Source: an uncultured Bacteroidales bacterium (GTDB lineage Bacteria; Bacteroidota; Bacteroidia; Bacteroidales; Bacteroidaceae). From it: DNA of 64,000 bases. Of the stretch, positions 44,485-52,474 are shown in pieces. The translations under genes and the position numbers were made by a program. The stretch spans positions 1 to 64,000 of the forward strand of contig CALDKD010000110.1 in assembly GCA_937898885.1 (NCBI GenBank), written 5' to 3'. The notes under the pieces are model-generated. The model was not told where the DNA came from, ran no database searches, and was given only the letters and a program-made list of their open reading frames with translations. Numbering within the stretch: position 1 is the first letter of the stretch; every line of letters begins with the position of its first letter.

Positions 44485-45930
44485 ATGAGTATTACTTTCA
44501 GCGCAAGACGGTTGTTTTGGGCATTTCTGGCAGCCCTGTTGTTCCTTCTGGTATTTTCCTGGAGTACGTCTCCACTTTATCTCACATACGGAGGCGACAG
44601 TCCTTTCTTTCAGATTATTGGTCTTGGTGTGACTCAGGGCAAGATTCCGTATGTTGATTTGTTTGACCATAAGGGGCCGGTGCCGTTCTTTATGGATGCG
44701 TTAGGGTATTCCACAGGTATGGGCCGCTGCGGTATTTTCATACTGCAGGTTATTTCAATGACCATCACTCTTCTGCTGCTTTATCGCATTGCCGCGCTCT
44801 TTGTTGAGTCTGACAGAAAAAGATACAACGCCCTGGCGCTCACGCTGATTCCATTGGCGGATTTCATTGTGGAGGGCAATCAGGTGGAGGAGTGGCAGCT
44901 GCCATACATTGCCCTTGCACTGCTTATGGTGTGCCGCTATATAGTCAGCGGTGTCCGTCCTCACGAGGCGTGGCGTAGTCTGATCTATGGCCTTTGCTTT
45001 GGAATGGTATTCTATAACCGTCCAAACGATGGCGTGATGTGGGTGGGAAGCTTGTTCTTCGGTCTGTTCCTGCTTTGGATAGTCAGAAAGGATTACCGTA
45101 TGATATGGGGAAACATAGCAGCGTTCATAGCCGGCTTTGTCGTCATTACTATTCCTATCCTTGCATATTTCAGCGCTCACGATGCGCTTGATGATATGTA
45201 TTTCGGTATGATAATCCACAATATCCGCTATGCCGGTGACGCACTTTTAACCTGGGGAGGCATCGGTATGATTCTGATACCGGCTGTTATGGTTTGTACG
45301 ATATTGTATCTGGGCCGTCAGGGTGGATTGCGCGATTTGCGTTTCGTGCTGATTCCGATGCTTGTGCTTACAATCATTCTGATAGGCAAGCGTGACTATT
45401 ATCATTATCTGATTCCTCTGACTCCGTTCATAGTCATCTGCTTTGGTCTTTGTCAGAGGTATTCCTGCAAGAAATTCCTGTGGGTGGTGTGCTCACTGTT
45501 CGTGGTGTTCAGCTACACTGAGTGCAGGTTCATAATAAAAGCCTTCTCTTTGCGTGGTACGCTTACTGAGTTCTACGCTCAGACTGATGCGTTGTATGAG
45601 AATGTTCCGGAAGAGGAGAGAAACACTATCTGGAACTACAATCTTGTAAGTTACGACAAAGATAAGTCGCCACATCTGGTATCGCTGATGGGAACCTTCC
45701 CGCACAAGGGCATAACGCCTTCAAGTCCTGTGCTGGCCGCATACGATCTGGAGTATCTTGAGGAGCGTTTCGGGATAAGGACAAATGAGCCGAAATGGCT
45801 TGTGATGTATCCGGAGGACAGCTACAACAAGGATTTCGACTATATTTACGAGAATTACGAGCTGGTTGCGTTCACTCCGTCGGAGCCGGTTTGTGAGATA
45901 AGACTTTACAGAAGAAAGAGCAATGATTGA
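44485..45930 (+). CDS. Multi-span GT-C type glycosyltransferase-like membrane protein
   Basis: 481 residues with about ten hydrophobic spans (first: LFWAFLAALLFLLVFSW). The first external loop contains YGGDSPFFQIIGLGVTQGKIPYVDLFDHKGPVPFF, the acidic-loop pattern of GT39/GT-C glycosyltransferases that use polyprenyl-phosphate sugars. Later segments include YNRPNDGVMWVGSLFFG and KRDYYHYLIPLTPFIVICF, and a soluble tail of about 110 residues follows. It likely transfers a sugar outside the inner membrane. It overlaps the next gene by 8 nt and heads a coupled four-gene glycan operon. Specific substrate unknown. Confidence 0.75.
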   Translation: MSITFSARRLFWAFLAALLFLLVFSWSTSPLYLTYGGDSPFFQIIGLGVTQGKIPYVDLFDHKGPVPFFMDALGYSTGMGRCGIFILQVISMTITLLLLYRIAALFVESDRKRYNALALTLIPLADFIVEGNQVEEWQLPYIALALLMVCRYIVSGVRPHEAWRSLIYGLCFGMVFYNRPNDGVMWVGSLFFGLFLLWIVRKDYRMIWGNIAAFIAGFVVITIPILAYFSAHDALDDMYFGMIIHNIRYAGDALLTWGGIGMILIPAVMVCTILYLGRQGGLRDLRFVLIPMLVLTIILIGKRDYYHYLIPLTPFIVICFGLCQRYSCKKFLWVVCSLFVVFSYTECRFIIKAFSLRGTLTEFYAQTDALYENVPEEERNTIWNYNLVSYDKDKSPHLVSLMGTFPHKGITPSSPVLAAYDLEYLEERFGIRTNEPKWLVMYPEDSYNKDFDYIYENYELVAFTPSEPVCEIRLYRRKSND

Positions 45931-46348
45931 TATAGATTCCTGCAGGTTGCTGGAGTTCCAGAACAAAATTGACGACCGGGGCGGTCTTGTGATTGCGGAG
46001 GCCTTCAAGGAGATTCCTTTCGAGATCAGGAGGGTATTCTACTCATTCAACATCCCCGACAGAAAATCCAGAGGGGCGCACGCGCACAAGAAGTGCCATC
46101 AGGTGCTGATTGCTCCATCCGGCCGGTTTACCGTTGAGATTGATGACGGAGTCAATAAACGCAGGATAGTTATGGATGACCCGCTGAAAGGTCTGTACGT
46201 ACCGCCAGGCGTCTGGGCCAGCGAGCTGGAATTTGAGCCGAATGCCATCTGTCTGGTGCTGGCGTCGGACAACTACGATGAGACGGATTATATTCGCGAT
46301 TATGATGATTTCCTCGCTATGAGAGGTTTAGAACCAGTATTGAAATAA
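45923..46348 (+). CDS. FdtA/QdtA-like sugar 3,4-ketoisomerase (cupin)
   Basis: 141 residues, a single cupin domain. The segment FYSFNIPDRKSRGAHAHKKCHQVLI holds the His pair that acts in dTDP-4-keto-6-deoxyglucose 3,4-ketoisomerases; DDPLKGLYVPPGVWASELEF follows. This family makes precursors of dTDP-Fuc3N- or Qui3N-type amino sugars. The required RmlA/RmlB and the 3-aminotransferase are not in the window, so they must be elsewhere, or the protein is a WxcM-like relative with another role. It overlaps both neighbours (8 nt and 1 nt, TAATG). Confidence 0.82.
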   Translation: MIDIDSCRLLEFQNKIDDRGGLVIAEAFKEIPFEIRRVFYSFNIPDRKSRGAHAHKKCHQVLIAPSGRFTVEIDDGVNKRRIVMDDPLKGLYVPPGVWASELEFEPNAICLVLASDNYDETDYIRDYDDFLAMRGLEPVLK

Positions 46349-47286
46349 TGACGGAAAAGCCCCTTATCTCTATCGTCTCTCCCGAGTACAAGGGCGAGCT
46401 TATGGTTGATGCTCTTGTAAGCCGCATCAAGCAGGCTCTGTCTCCAATTACAGAGGCGTTTGAGATTATATTAGTGAATGATGCCTCTCCTGATAATACC
46501 TGGGAGGAGATTCGCAGGCAATGTGCAAAAGATAAACGTGTAAAGGGCATAAACCTTAGCCGCAATTTCGGTGAGAACTATGCCATTACGGCAGGCCTGC
46601 GCTATGCCAAGGGCGATTATATCGTTGTTATGGATTGCGACCTTCAGAACCGTCCCGAGGATATTCCGCTGCTCTATGCCAAGGCTATGGAGGGGTATGA
46701 CATTGTATATGCCCGCAGGATGCAGAAGCATTTCGGCTTTTTCAAGAAACTCTCATCAAGGCTTTATCACGGAATACTTGAATGGCTGAGTGGCGTGCGC
46801 CAGGACAGCGCGGTGGCTGAGTTCGGCATTTACAGCGCCAAGGTTATCAGGGAATACAACAAACTCCCGGAGGCTGCGCGCTCATTCGCGAATCTGATTA
46901 CATCGCTCGGATTCCGCTCAACATCAATCCCTGTGACTCACGCTGACAGGATGGAGGGTGAGACATCGTATTCGTTCAGCAAACTGGTCAAGATAGCGTT
47001 CGATGTCATACTGTCAAATAGCAATAAGCCTTTGAAGATGGCAATCGGCCTGGGTATGATAATAGAGGTGTTTGCCATTGGTATGATTGTTTATTCCGTT
47101 ATTGATCATTATGTGAGCGAGGTGCCGGCAGGCTTTTCATCGACTTTCATATCCATCTGGTTCCTTGGCGGTCTGAACATCCTGATACTTGGTGTGGTGG
47201 GACTCTATATTGACAGGATTTTCAATCAGGTTAAAGGGCGTCCGCTCTTTATTGTGTCAGATACAATCAACGAGGATGAGGAGTAA
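46348..47286 (+). CDS. GT2 glycosyltransferase, GtrB/DPM1-like with two C-terminal spans
   Basis: 312 residues. GT-A fold motifs: ISIVSPEYKGELMVDALVSR, ILVNDASPDNTWEEI, GENYAITAGLRYAKGDYIVVMDCDLQNRPEDIP (DxD-type DCDLQ) and a Q/RxDSA-like GVRQDSAVAEFG. Two hydrophobic spans near 230-252 and 265-290 match polyprenyl-phosphate glycosyltransferases such as GtrB, which load undecaprenyl phosphate. That fits supplying the GT-C protein two genes upstream (inference). It overlaps the acyltransferase by 11 nt. Confidence 0.88.
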   Translation: MTEKPLISIVSPEYKGELMVDALVSRIKQALSPITEAFEIILVNDASPDNTWEEIRRQCAKDKRVKGINLSRNFGENYAITAGLRYAKGDYIVVMDCDLQNRPEDIPLLYAKAMEGYDIVYARRMQKHFGFFKKLSSRLYHGILEWLSGVRQDSAVAEFGIYSAKVIREYNKLPEAARSFANLITSLGFRSTSIPVTHADRMEGETSYSFSKLVKIAFDVILSNSNKPLKMAIGLGMIIEVFAIGMIVYSVIDHYVSEVPAGFSSTFISIWFLGGLNILILGVVGLYIDRIFNQVKGRPLFIVSDTINEDEE

Positions 47287-48193
47287 CTTTGGAACGCTTC
47301 TGATTAAGGTGCTGGTCTGGCCCTGGTCCCGGCTGCCGCTGAAGGTTCATTACCGTATCTCGCCGGTACTGGCGTTTCTTATTGGCAAGGTTTTCCGTTA
47401 TCGCAGGGATACTGTGGTGCTGAACATTGCCAGGGCTTTTCCGGAGAAGGATATCTGGGATATTGACAGCGAGGGCCTGATAGACAAGTTCTACCAGCAT
47501 CTCGCGGATGTGTTTGTCGAGGCTGTCTGGTTTGGCGGCTGCGGCAACCGTAAGCGTCTGCACGATGCCCGTATAGTTGAGCTGGTGAATCCTGAGGAAT
47601 TCACTGCACTGTATGCCAAGTCGCCCGACGTGATGGTCCTTTGCTCACATCAGGGTAATTGGGAGCTGTCCGGTGGAATTGAGTCATATAATTACACAGA
47701 CAAGCCTTTTCCAGTTGGATGGCAAAATGTGCGCATTACATATCGTGAGATGAGCAGCAAGGCCTGGGATGGGTTCTTCCGCGATAACCGGAAGGCACCC
47801 ACTGTGAACCGAGACCAGTTTGAAGGCTATATTGAGTCGAAGGATATTGTGCGGTATGTATTGGAGCACGCAGGCTCGGGATTCGTTTACAATTTCATAA
47901 CGGACCAGCGCCCATACTATAAGAACTCCAGGAATCTGCGCGTGAGTTTTATGGGGCAGGAGTGTGCGGCAATGTCGGCCGGGGCTGCGTTGGCACATAA
48001 GACAGGAATGCCGGTATGTTTCCTCAGTATGCCTGTTGAGTCACGCGGGCACTATAAATACAAGTATATTACCATTTGTGAGGATGCCTCAAAGATGAGC
48101 GTGCAGGAGATTATGGACGAGTACTTCAGGCTTCTTGAAGATGAGATAAGGAGGCAGCCCTTCAATTACCTGTGGAGTCACCGCAGATGGTGA
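47276..48193 (+). CDS. LpxL/HtrB-family acyltransferase
   Basis: 305 residues from ATG 47276, inside the GT2 3' end; the upstream extension of the frame only reads through GT2 sequence. The acyltransferase signature HQGNWE (H-x4-E, residues about 125-130) and FITDQRPYYKN are typical of LpxL/LpxM lipid A late acyltransferases and related lysophospholipid acyltransferases. One N-terminal span (LLIKVLVWPWSRLPL... ISPVLAFLIGKVF) anchors it. It likely acylates lipid A or a glycolipid. It ends the four-gene coupled operon. Confidence 0.85.
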   Translation: MRSNFGTLLIKVLVWPWSRLPLKVHYRISPVLAFLIGKVFRYRRDTVVLNIARAFPEKDIWDIDSEGLIDKFYQHLADVFVEAVWFGGCGNRKRLHDARIVELVNPEEFTALYAKSPDVMVLCSHQGNWELSGGIESYNYTDKPFPVGWQNVRITYREMSSKAWDGFFRDNRKAPTVNRDQFEGYIESKDIVRYVLEHAGSGFVYNFITDQRPYYKNSRNLRVSFMGQECAAMSAGAALAHKTGMPVCFLSMPVESRGHYKYKYITICEDASKMSVQEIMDEYFRLLEDEIRRQPFNYLWSHRRW

Positions 48194-48214
48194 CACCTCT
48201 CTGTACACAGGTTC

Positions 48215-49069
48215 TCAGATGATGTCCTGAAATCTGTCTGGAATCCGCACGACTATCCGCAACTCGAACATGGCCGGCTTGTTCCAGGCGTAGGGCGGCC
48301 GCACCACATTCTGACATCGTCTGGCAAAAGTTGTCCATCTGTCAAAATCGCGTGCTTTCATCTGGGTTACATAGCGAATGGTACGAGCCCTCTTGCGCAT
48401 GTGCTTGCCCCATCCCTGCTCAATCCTGTTCTTGTCATTGAAACGATTCTCCAGCTGTCTCAAGTCGAAATATCCGAAGTGAAACAGGAACAAATCTTTG
48501 GCTATACGGAAATTGTGTCCTTTGATGCGATGAAATCCGGAACCCCAGACGCAAGGCTTAGCCACAATGGACGGCTTGGTGTATCTGGTTCCTATTTGTG
48601 CGTAATGGCGCTGCCTGAGAAACGGGACGATGTCAACAATGTCGTTCTCTTCTCCTATCTTCTGGCCGAAATCCAGTCCCAAGGCCGAAAGGCTCACATC
48701 TATCTTCTGTCCGCTGAGATATTCACGCAGGCTTTTCCCTAGTTTCGGATCCACTATGACGAACTCATCGGCATCAACTCCAATCACAATATCGTATCCT
48801 TTTGCCAACAGCTCAGCGGCCTTGTCGGAGAGAAATTTCAGGCGTCCTTTCTCTGCGGCTATTACTTGATTGCCTATTTTCTCGTGCAGCTCAGCATTGG
48901 TGCCTTGGCAGAAATCCTGTATCACCTGGTCGGTGCCGTCGAAATAAATGTACAGATTCTCCTTGCCGAGCTCACTGCCATAATACTCAACCCACTTTTT
49001 CAGGAAGAAATCATCGTTTCTTACCATAGTCAGTGCGGCAATTCTTTTTAAAGCTGTACTGTTGGACAT
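48215..49069 (-). CDS. Glyco_tranf_2_4-type glycosyltransferase
   Basis: 284 residues from ATG 49069; the longer frame to 49201 would run past the -7 box at 49091. The start (RIAALTMVRNDDFFLKKWVEYYGSELG) and the DxD segment VIGVDADEFVIVD match the Glyco_tranf_2_4/DUF4-like glycosyltransferases. WGSGFHRIKGHNF and FLFHFGYFDLRQLENRF follow. It is cytoplasmic with no membrane span. It probably adds a sugar to surface glycan; acceptor unknown. It is divergent from the PAP2 gene. Confidence 0.8.
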   Translation of the reverse strand: MSNSTALKRIAALTMVRNDDFFLKKWVEYYGSELGKENLYIYFDGTDQVIQDFCQGTNAELHEKIGNQVIAAEKGRLKFLSDKAAELLAKGYDIVIGVDADEFVIVDPKLGKSLREYLSGQKIDVSLSALGLDFGQKIGEENDIVDIVPFLRQRHYAQIGTRYTKPSIVAKPCVWGSGFHRIKGHNFRIAKDLFLFHFGYFDLRQLENRFNDKNRIEQGWGKHMRKRARTIRYVTQMKARDFDRWTTFARRCQNVVRPPYAWNKPAMFELRIVVRIPDRFQDII

Positions 49070-49090
49070 CACTGTTGCTGTTTCGGTGCG

Positions 49091-49098
49091 CGAAGTTA
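49091..49098 (-). promoter_or_regulatory. Probable -7 box of the Glyco_tranf_2_4 gene
   Basis: Minus-strand TAACTTCG, the same one-mismatch variant as at 22065-22072, 22 nt before ATG 49069. Confidence 0.5.
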
Positions 49099-49119
49099 TA
49101 AAAATAGATTGAATTTGAT

Positions 49120-49127
49120 TACATTTG
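49120..49127 (+). promoter_or_regulatory. -7 box of the PAP2 gene
   Basis: TACATTTG, a perfect TAnnTTTG match, 26 nt before ATG 49154; supports that start over 49109. Confidence 0.6.
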
Positions 49128-49153
49128 TCTCCTGTAACAATCAATTTCCCATA

Positions 49154-49762
49154 ATGGATACTACTTCGGCCCTGTATGGCTTCCTTCAGTCCTGCCATCA
49201 TATAGACAAGGATATCACATTAGCCATCAATTCTTTGAATTGCCCGCTTACGGATGCGGTATGGCAGGTTTTCTCAATGAGGAATATCTGGTTCATAATG
49301 TATTTCATCGTACTGGTATTCCTTATACGGAACCTTGGCTGGAAGAGGGCGTCGGTTGTTGTGGCCTCCATTATTCTTACAATTGTCTGCTGCGACCAGT
49401 TGGGCAATGTGTCAAAGGAGTATTTTGAGAGACTGCGCCCTTGCTGGGATGCTGAGATGATGTCACGAGGCCTGCACGTGCTTGAGGGCCTCGGTAACCG
49501 TTATGGCTTCTACTCGGCCCATGCCGCCAACGCCATAGGCTTTGCCGTCAGCTCGTTTATGGCGTTCCGCAATGACACCACACGCAGTTACCGGATATAC
49601 GGTACGTGCATACTGATATGGGGCGCGATGGTAGGGCTCAGCCGCATATTTGTGGGTAAGCACTTCTTTGGCGATGTGATGGTGGGGTTTGCCGTAGGCA
49701 TCGCATTCGCATACTTCTTCAGCAGTATGGCCTCGCTGGTCCTGAGAAGGCTTCGCTGGTGA
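49154..49762 (+). CDS. PAP2-family membrane phosphatase
   Basis: 203 residues from ATG 49154. The three catalytic motifs are present: KEYFERLRP (K-x6-RP), YSAHAAN (SxH variant of PSGH) and SRIFVGKHFFGDV (SR-x5-H-x3-D). There are about five spans. It dephosphorylates a lipid phosphate, such as undecaprenyl pyrophosphate or lipid A. Its position in the glycan region fits either. It is convergent with the LicD gene, with 10 nt between stops. Confidence 0.88.
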   Translation: MDTTSALYGFLQSCHHIDKDITLAINSLNCPLTDAVWQVFSMRNIWFIMYFIVLVFLIRNLGWKRASVVVASIILTIVCCDQLGNVSKEYFERLRPCWDAEMMSRGLHVLEGLGNRYGFYSAHAANAIGFAVSSFMAFRNDTTRSYRIYGTCILIWGAMVGLSRIFVGKHFFGDVMVGFAVGIAFAYFFSSMASLVLRRLRW

Positions 49763-49772
49763 GCGATCCGGT

Positions 49773-50591
49773 TTATCTGTTGAGCTTGAAACTCAGGTAG
49801 TGGGTCTCGCCGGCAATCTGGCTCTCTTCGGGCAGTCTCATATAATCACCGAACATATCGGTCAGATAGCCGTCATATCCCTTCGGCACAGGAAATCTGT
49901 ATCCCTCAAAATCCATATCGATGGTCTCAATGCAATCCGCCTCCTTGAAGACAAATTTGTAGAAGCAATTGCCGGCATTGTATCGCAGGGTTCCGTTTCG
50001 TGAGATTTTGTCTCGTCGCACCACCGAGGCGATGGTCTTGAGATGCCATTTCTTAAGCCTTTTGTAGATACTTGTGGTAAGTGTGGAGGGATTCTCTTTC
50101 TTGGCGAGTCTGGTTATCCAGCATAGATGCTGCTTTATGCGCTGATAGACAAAATAAGGCGCGTTGTTGTGACCTAATGTGAAGATGTCTATATATAGCC
50201 CGTGGTATTTGTATGATTTGTCCTCGCCTCCGCCAGACTCTGTGACTGTGGAGTGCTTGTCGCGGAATTTGGCAAATCCTTGCAGATAATAGAAATCATT
50301 GTCCGGAGTCTGTATGGCGTAGTCTTCGTTCTCTTTGAAACAAGAGAGCAGTTTTTCGTAATCCTCTTCCATCATATCGACATCTATGTCATCATCCCAT
50401 GGAATGAATCCGTGATGGCGTACCGCGCCCAGACAGGTTCCCGAAGAGAGCCAGTATCTGATGCCGTTCTCTTTGCATATTTTGTCGAAATCTACAAGCA
50501 TCTTCAGAAGATACTCCTGAAGATTTCTTAAATCAGATCCGTCAGGACTGTATTTCTCTCTGAGTCTCTTGTGTAATTCCTCCGTTACCAT
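49773..50591 (-). CDS. LicD-family phosphotransferase, copy 1
   Basis: 272 residues from ATG 50591, just below a -7 box at 50604-50611; the longer frame extends upstream of that box. The LicD/nucleotidyltransferase-like motif GIRYWLSSGTCLGAVRHHGFIPWDDDIDVDMM (residues about 50-80) is complete. YHGLYIDIFTLGH and the C-terminal MDFEGYRFPVPKGYDGYLTDMFGDYM follow. LicD proteins transfer phosphocholine or related phospho-alcohols to surface glycans. No choline uptake or kinase genes are in the window. A second LicD gene lies 1.9 kb away. Confidence 0.9.
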   Translation of the reverse strand: MVTEELHKRLREKYSPDGSDLRNLQEYLLKMLVDFDKICKENGIRYWLSSGTCLGAVRHHGFIPWDDDIDVDMMEEDYEKLLSCFKENEDYAIQTPDNDFYYLQGFAKFRDKHSTVTESGGGEDKSYKYHGLYIDIFTLGHNNAPYFVYQRIKQHLCWITRLAKKENPSTLTTSIYKRLKKWHLKTIASVVRRDKISRNGTLRYNAGNCFYKFVFKEADCIETIDMDFEGYRFPVPKGYDGYLTDMFGDYMRLPEESQIAGETHYLSFKLNR

Positions 50592-50603
50592 AGAACTTTT
50601 TTG

Positions 50604-50611
50604 CAAAAATA
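50604..50611 (-). promoter_or_regulatory. -7 box of LicD copy 1
   Basis: Minus-strand TATTTTTG followed by CA, 12 nt before ATG 50591. Confidence 0.6.
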
Positions 50612-50664
50612 AGCAAAACAAAGGTATGTGGCTGAATAAAAAGGCTTGAAACGAAAATAAAGTA

Positions 50665-50672
50665 TAACTTTG
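50665..50672 (+). promoter_or_regulatory. -7 box of the GT32-like gene, close to its ATG
   Basis: TAACTTTG followed by CA, ending 6 nt before ATG 50679, so the mRNA would have almost no leader. Confidence 0.6.
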
Positions 50673-50678
50673 CATAAT

Positions 50679-51593
50679 ATGAAGACTGAATTTCCGCTCT
50701 CAAGACTATGGACATCCACACGACTTATTGTTGAGGGACATATTCTCAACCCGTTGTGGTGGAATGCGACCAGACGCAGGGCACGCAGGTCAAAGGTATT
50801 TGGCGATGTGGTGTCTCTGTATTTCAGGAAACATTACATTGATGCCCTGAGGAATTACACTTCAGGCCCGGTAGTGAGTGATGACGCGGGGGAGAAAATC
50901 TATTCCATCTGGTTTCAGGGTGAGAGTCAGGCTCCTGAGCTGGTAAGACGCTGCTTTGACAGCATCAGAAAGCATTGTTCCAACGAGCTTGTGGTTCTGG
51001 ATGAGGATTCCTTGCTGGATTACATAACCCTTCCGCAGATTATCATTGATAAGTATAAGGCCGGTAAGATCAAACCTGCTCACTTTGCGGATATATGCCG
51101 TGTGGAGCTTCTGTATGAGCGGGGCGGCTACTGGCTGGATGCTACTTGCTTTGTGACATCTGAGATTCCTGACTATATCAGGGACGCTGATTTCTTTGTG
51201 TACCGCACCGGCAATACAATATCGGGTTATTACAGCTATATTCAGAATTGCTTTATCCGCGCCAGAAAAGGCTCATATCTGCTTGGCGCGTGGCGTGAGA
51301 TGATTCTTGATTTCTGGACGCGCGAGGATAAGCGCGTTGACTATTTCCAGCATCAGATAATGTTCAAGACCATAGTGATGAATATCCCGGAGGCCGGGCG
51401 TCTTTTCAAGGAAATGCCTCAGGTGACCCACGATGCGGCCCACAGACTCTGGCTTGAATATGGTGACAGCCCGTTTGATGCTCAGGAATACAAGCGTATT
51501 GTGGCTGATGCGTTCTTCCAGAAAACCACATACAGGGACAAGCCGGTACCCGGCACATACAAAGACCACGTATGGCACGACACGCTTATCTGA
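50679..51593 (+). CDS. Capsular polysaccharide synthesis-type (GT32-like) glycosyltransferase
   Basis: 304 residues from ATG 50679. KIYSIWFQGESQAPELVRRCFDSIRKHC and KPAHFADICRVELLYERGGYWLDATCFVT match the Caps_synth/GT32 (OCH1-like) transferases, with the DxD-like WLDATC motif. A basic N-terminus and the segment TYRDKPVPGTYKDHVWHDTLI close the protein. It transfers a sugar in the cytoplasm onto a surface glycan. The 3' end overlaps the GT14 gene by 22 nt. A TTG at 50670 is possible but lies inside the promoter. Confidence 0.83.
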   Translation: MKTEFPLSRLWTSTRLIVEGHILNPLWWNATRRRARRSKVFGDVVSLYFRKHYIDALRNYTSGPVVSDDAGEKIYSIWFQGESQAPELVRRCFDSIRKHCSNELVVLDEDSLLDYITLPQIIIDKYKAGKIKPAHFADICRVELLYERGGYWLDATCFVTSEIPDYIRDADFFVYRTGNTISGYYSYIQNCFIRARKGSYLLGAWREMILDFWTREDKRVDYFQHQIMFKTIVMNIPEAGRLFKEMPQVTHDAAHRLWLEYGDSPFDAQEYKRIVADAFFQKTTYRDKPVPGTYKDHVWHDTLI

Positions 51594-52474
51594 TATTGGC
51601 CCACGGCAATTTCGGCCAGTTGCGTCGTCTGGTATCTTTGCTTGATGACAGCCGCAACGATATCTTCGTTCACGTAGATGCCAGAGCCAGGGATTTTGAT
51701 GAATGCCTGTTCCAAGGGTTGTGTAAGGAGTCCGGATTGCATTTCATCACTCCGCGCCTGAGTGTCCACTGGGGTGGGGTAAGCATTATGCGCGCTGAGC
51801 TTGAGCTGCTCAAGGCTGCAACCGCAGGGCATTATAGGTATTATCATCTTCTGTCCGGTATGGATTTGCCACTCAAGAGTCAGGATGAGATTCACTCGTT
51901 CTTCGATGTCAACGATGGCAAGGAATTCATACAACTCTGGCAGATGAAAGGCAGCACGTCTTCCCGTTTCTCATATTACACGCTGTTTCCCGAGGGTGCC
52001 GGTAATTTCTGGCTGAATCTGGCAAACGTGATATTCAAAGGAATGCAGATGCTTGTAGGACATCGCATAAACCGTGATGTCGAGTTCGGCTATGGCTCAC
52101 AATGGTTCAGTATAACCGATGAGCTTGCCTGCTATATTGTCGGAAAGGAGGACTGGCTTGAGAGTGTGTTCCGCCATACGAACACCTGCGATGAGGTGTT
52201 TCTCCCTACGTTGCTGAATTCGTCGCCTTTCAAGGAGAGACTCTACAGAAATGAGGCGTATGTGGCAAATACAGTCAACGATGCGAATATGCGTCTCATA
52301 GACTGGAGCAGGGGAGAGAGTGTCAGACATCCCTGGGTGTTCCGCGAGTCAGATTTTGACCTGCTGTGCGGTACGCCACATCTTTTCGCGCGAAAGTTTG
52401 ACCAAAAGATTGACGAACGCATTATAGACTTGATTTATAACAAGGTGAGACGGAATGACAAAACTGAATCTTGA
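51572..52474 (+). CDS. GT14-family (beta-1,6-GlcNAc-transferase-like, 'Branch') protein
   Basis: 300 residues. HAYLILAHGNFGQLRRLVSLLDDSRNDIFVHVDAR is the start of the Branch fold. SVHWGGVSIMRAELELLKAA, YYHLLSGMDLPLKSQDEIHSFF and GSQWFSIT also match GT14, a family without a DxD motif. Bacterial members act on surface polysaccharides. The gene starts within the GT32-like gene and overlaps the second LicD gene by 20 nt, so the three are translationally coupled. Confidence 0.88.
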   Translation: MARHAYLILAHGNFGQLRRLVSLLDDSRNDIFVHVDARARDFDECLFQGLCKESGLHFITPRLSVHWGGVSIMRAELELLKAATAGHYRYYHLLSGMDLPLKSQDEIHSFFDVNDGKEFIQLWQMKGSTSSRFSYYTLFPEGAGNFWLNLANVIFKGMQMLVGHRINRDVEFGYGSQWFSITDELACYIVGKEDWLESVFRHTNTCDEVFLPTLLNSSPFKERLYRNEAYVANTVNDANMRLIDWSRGESVRHPWVFRESDFDLLCGTPHLFARKFDQKIDERIIDLIYNKVRRNDKTES

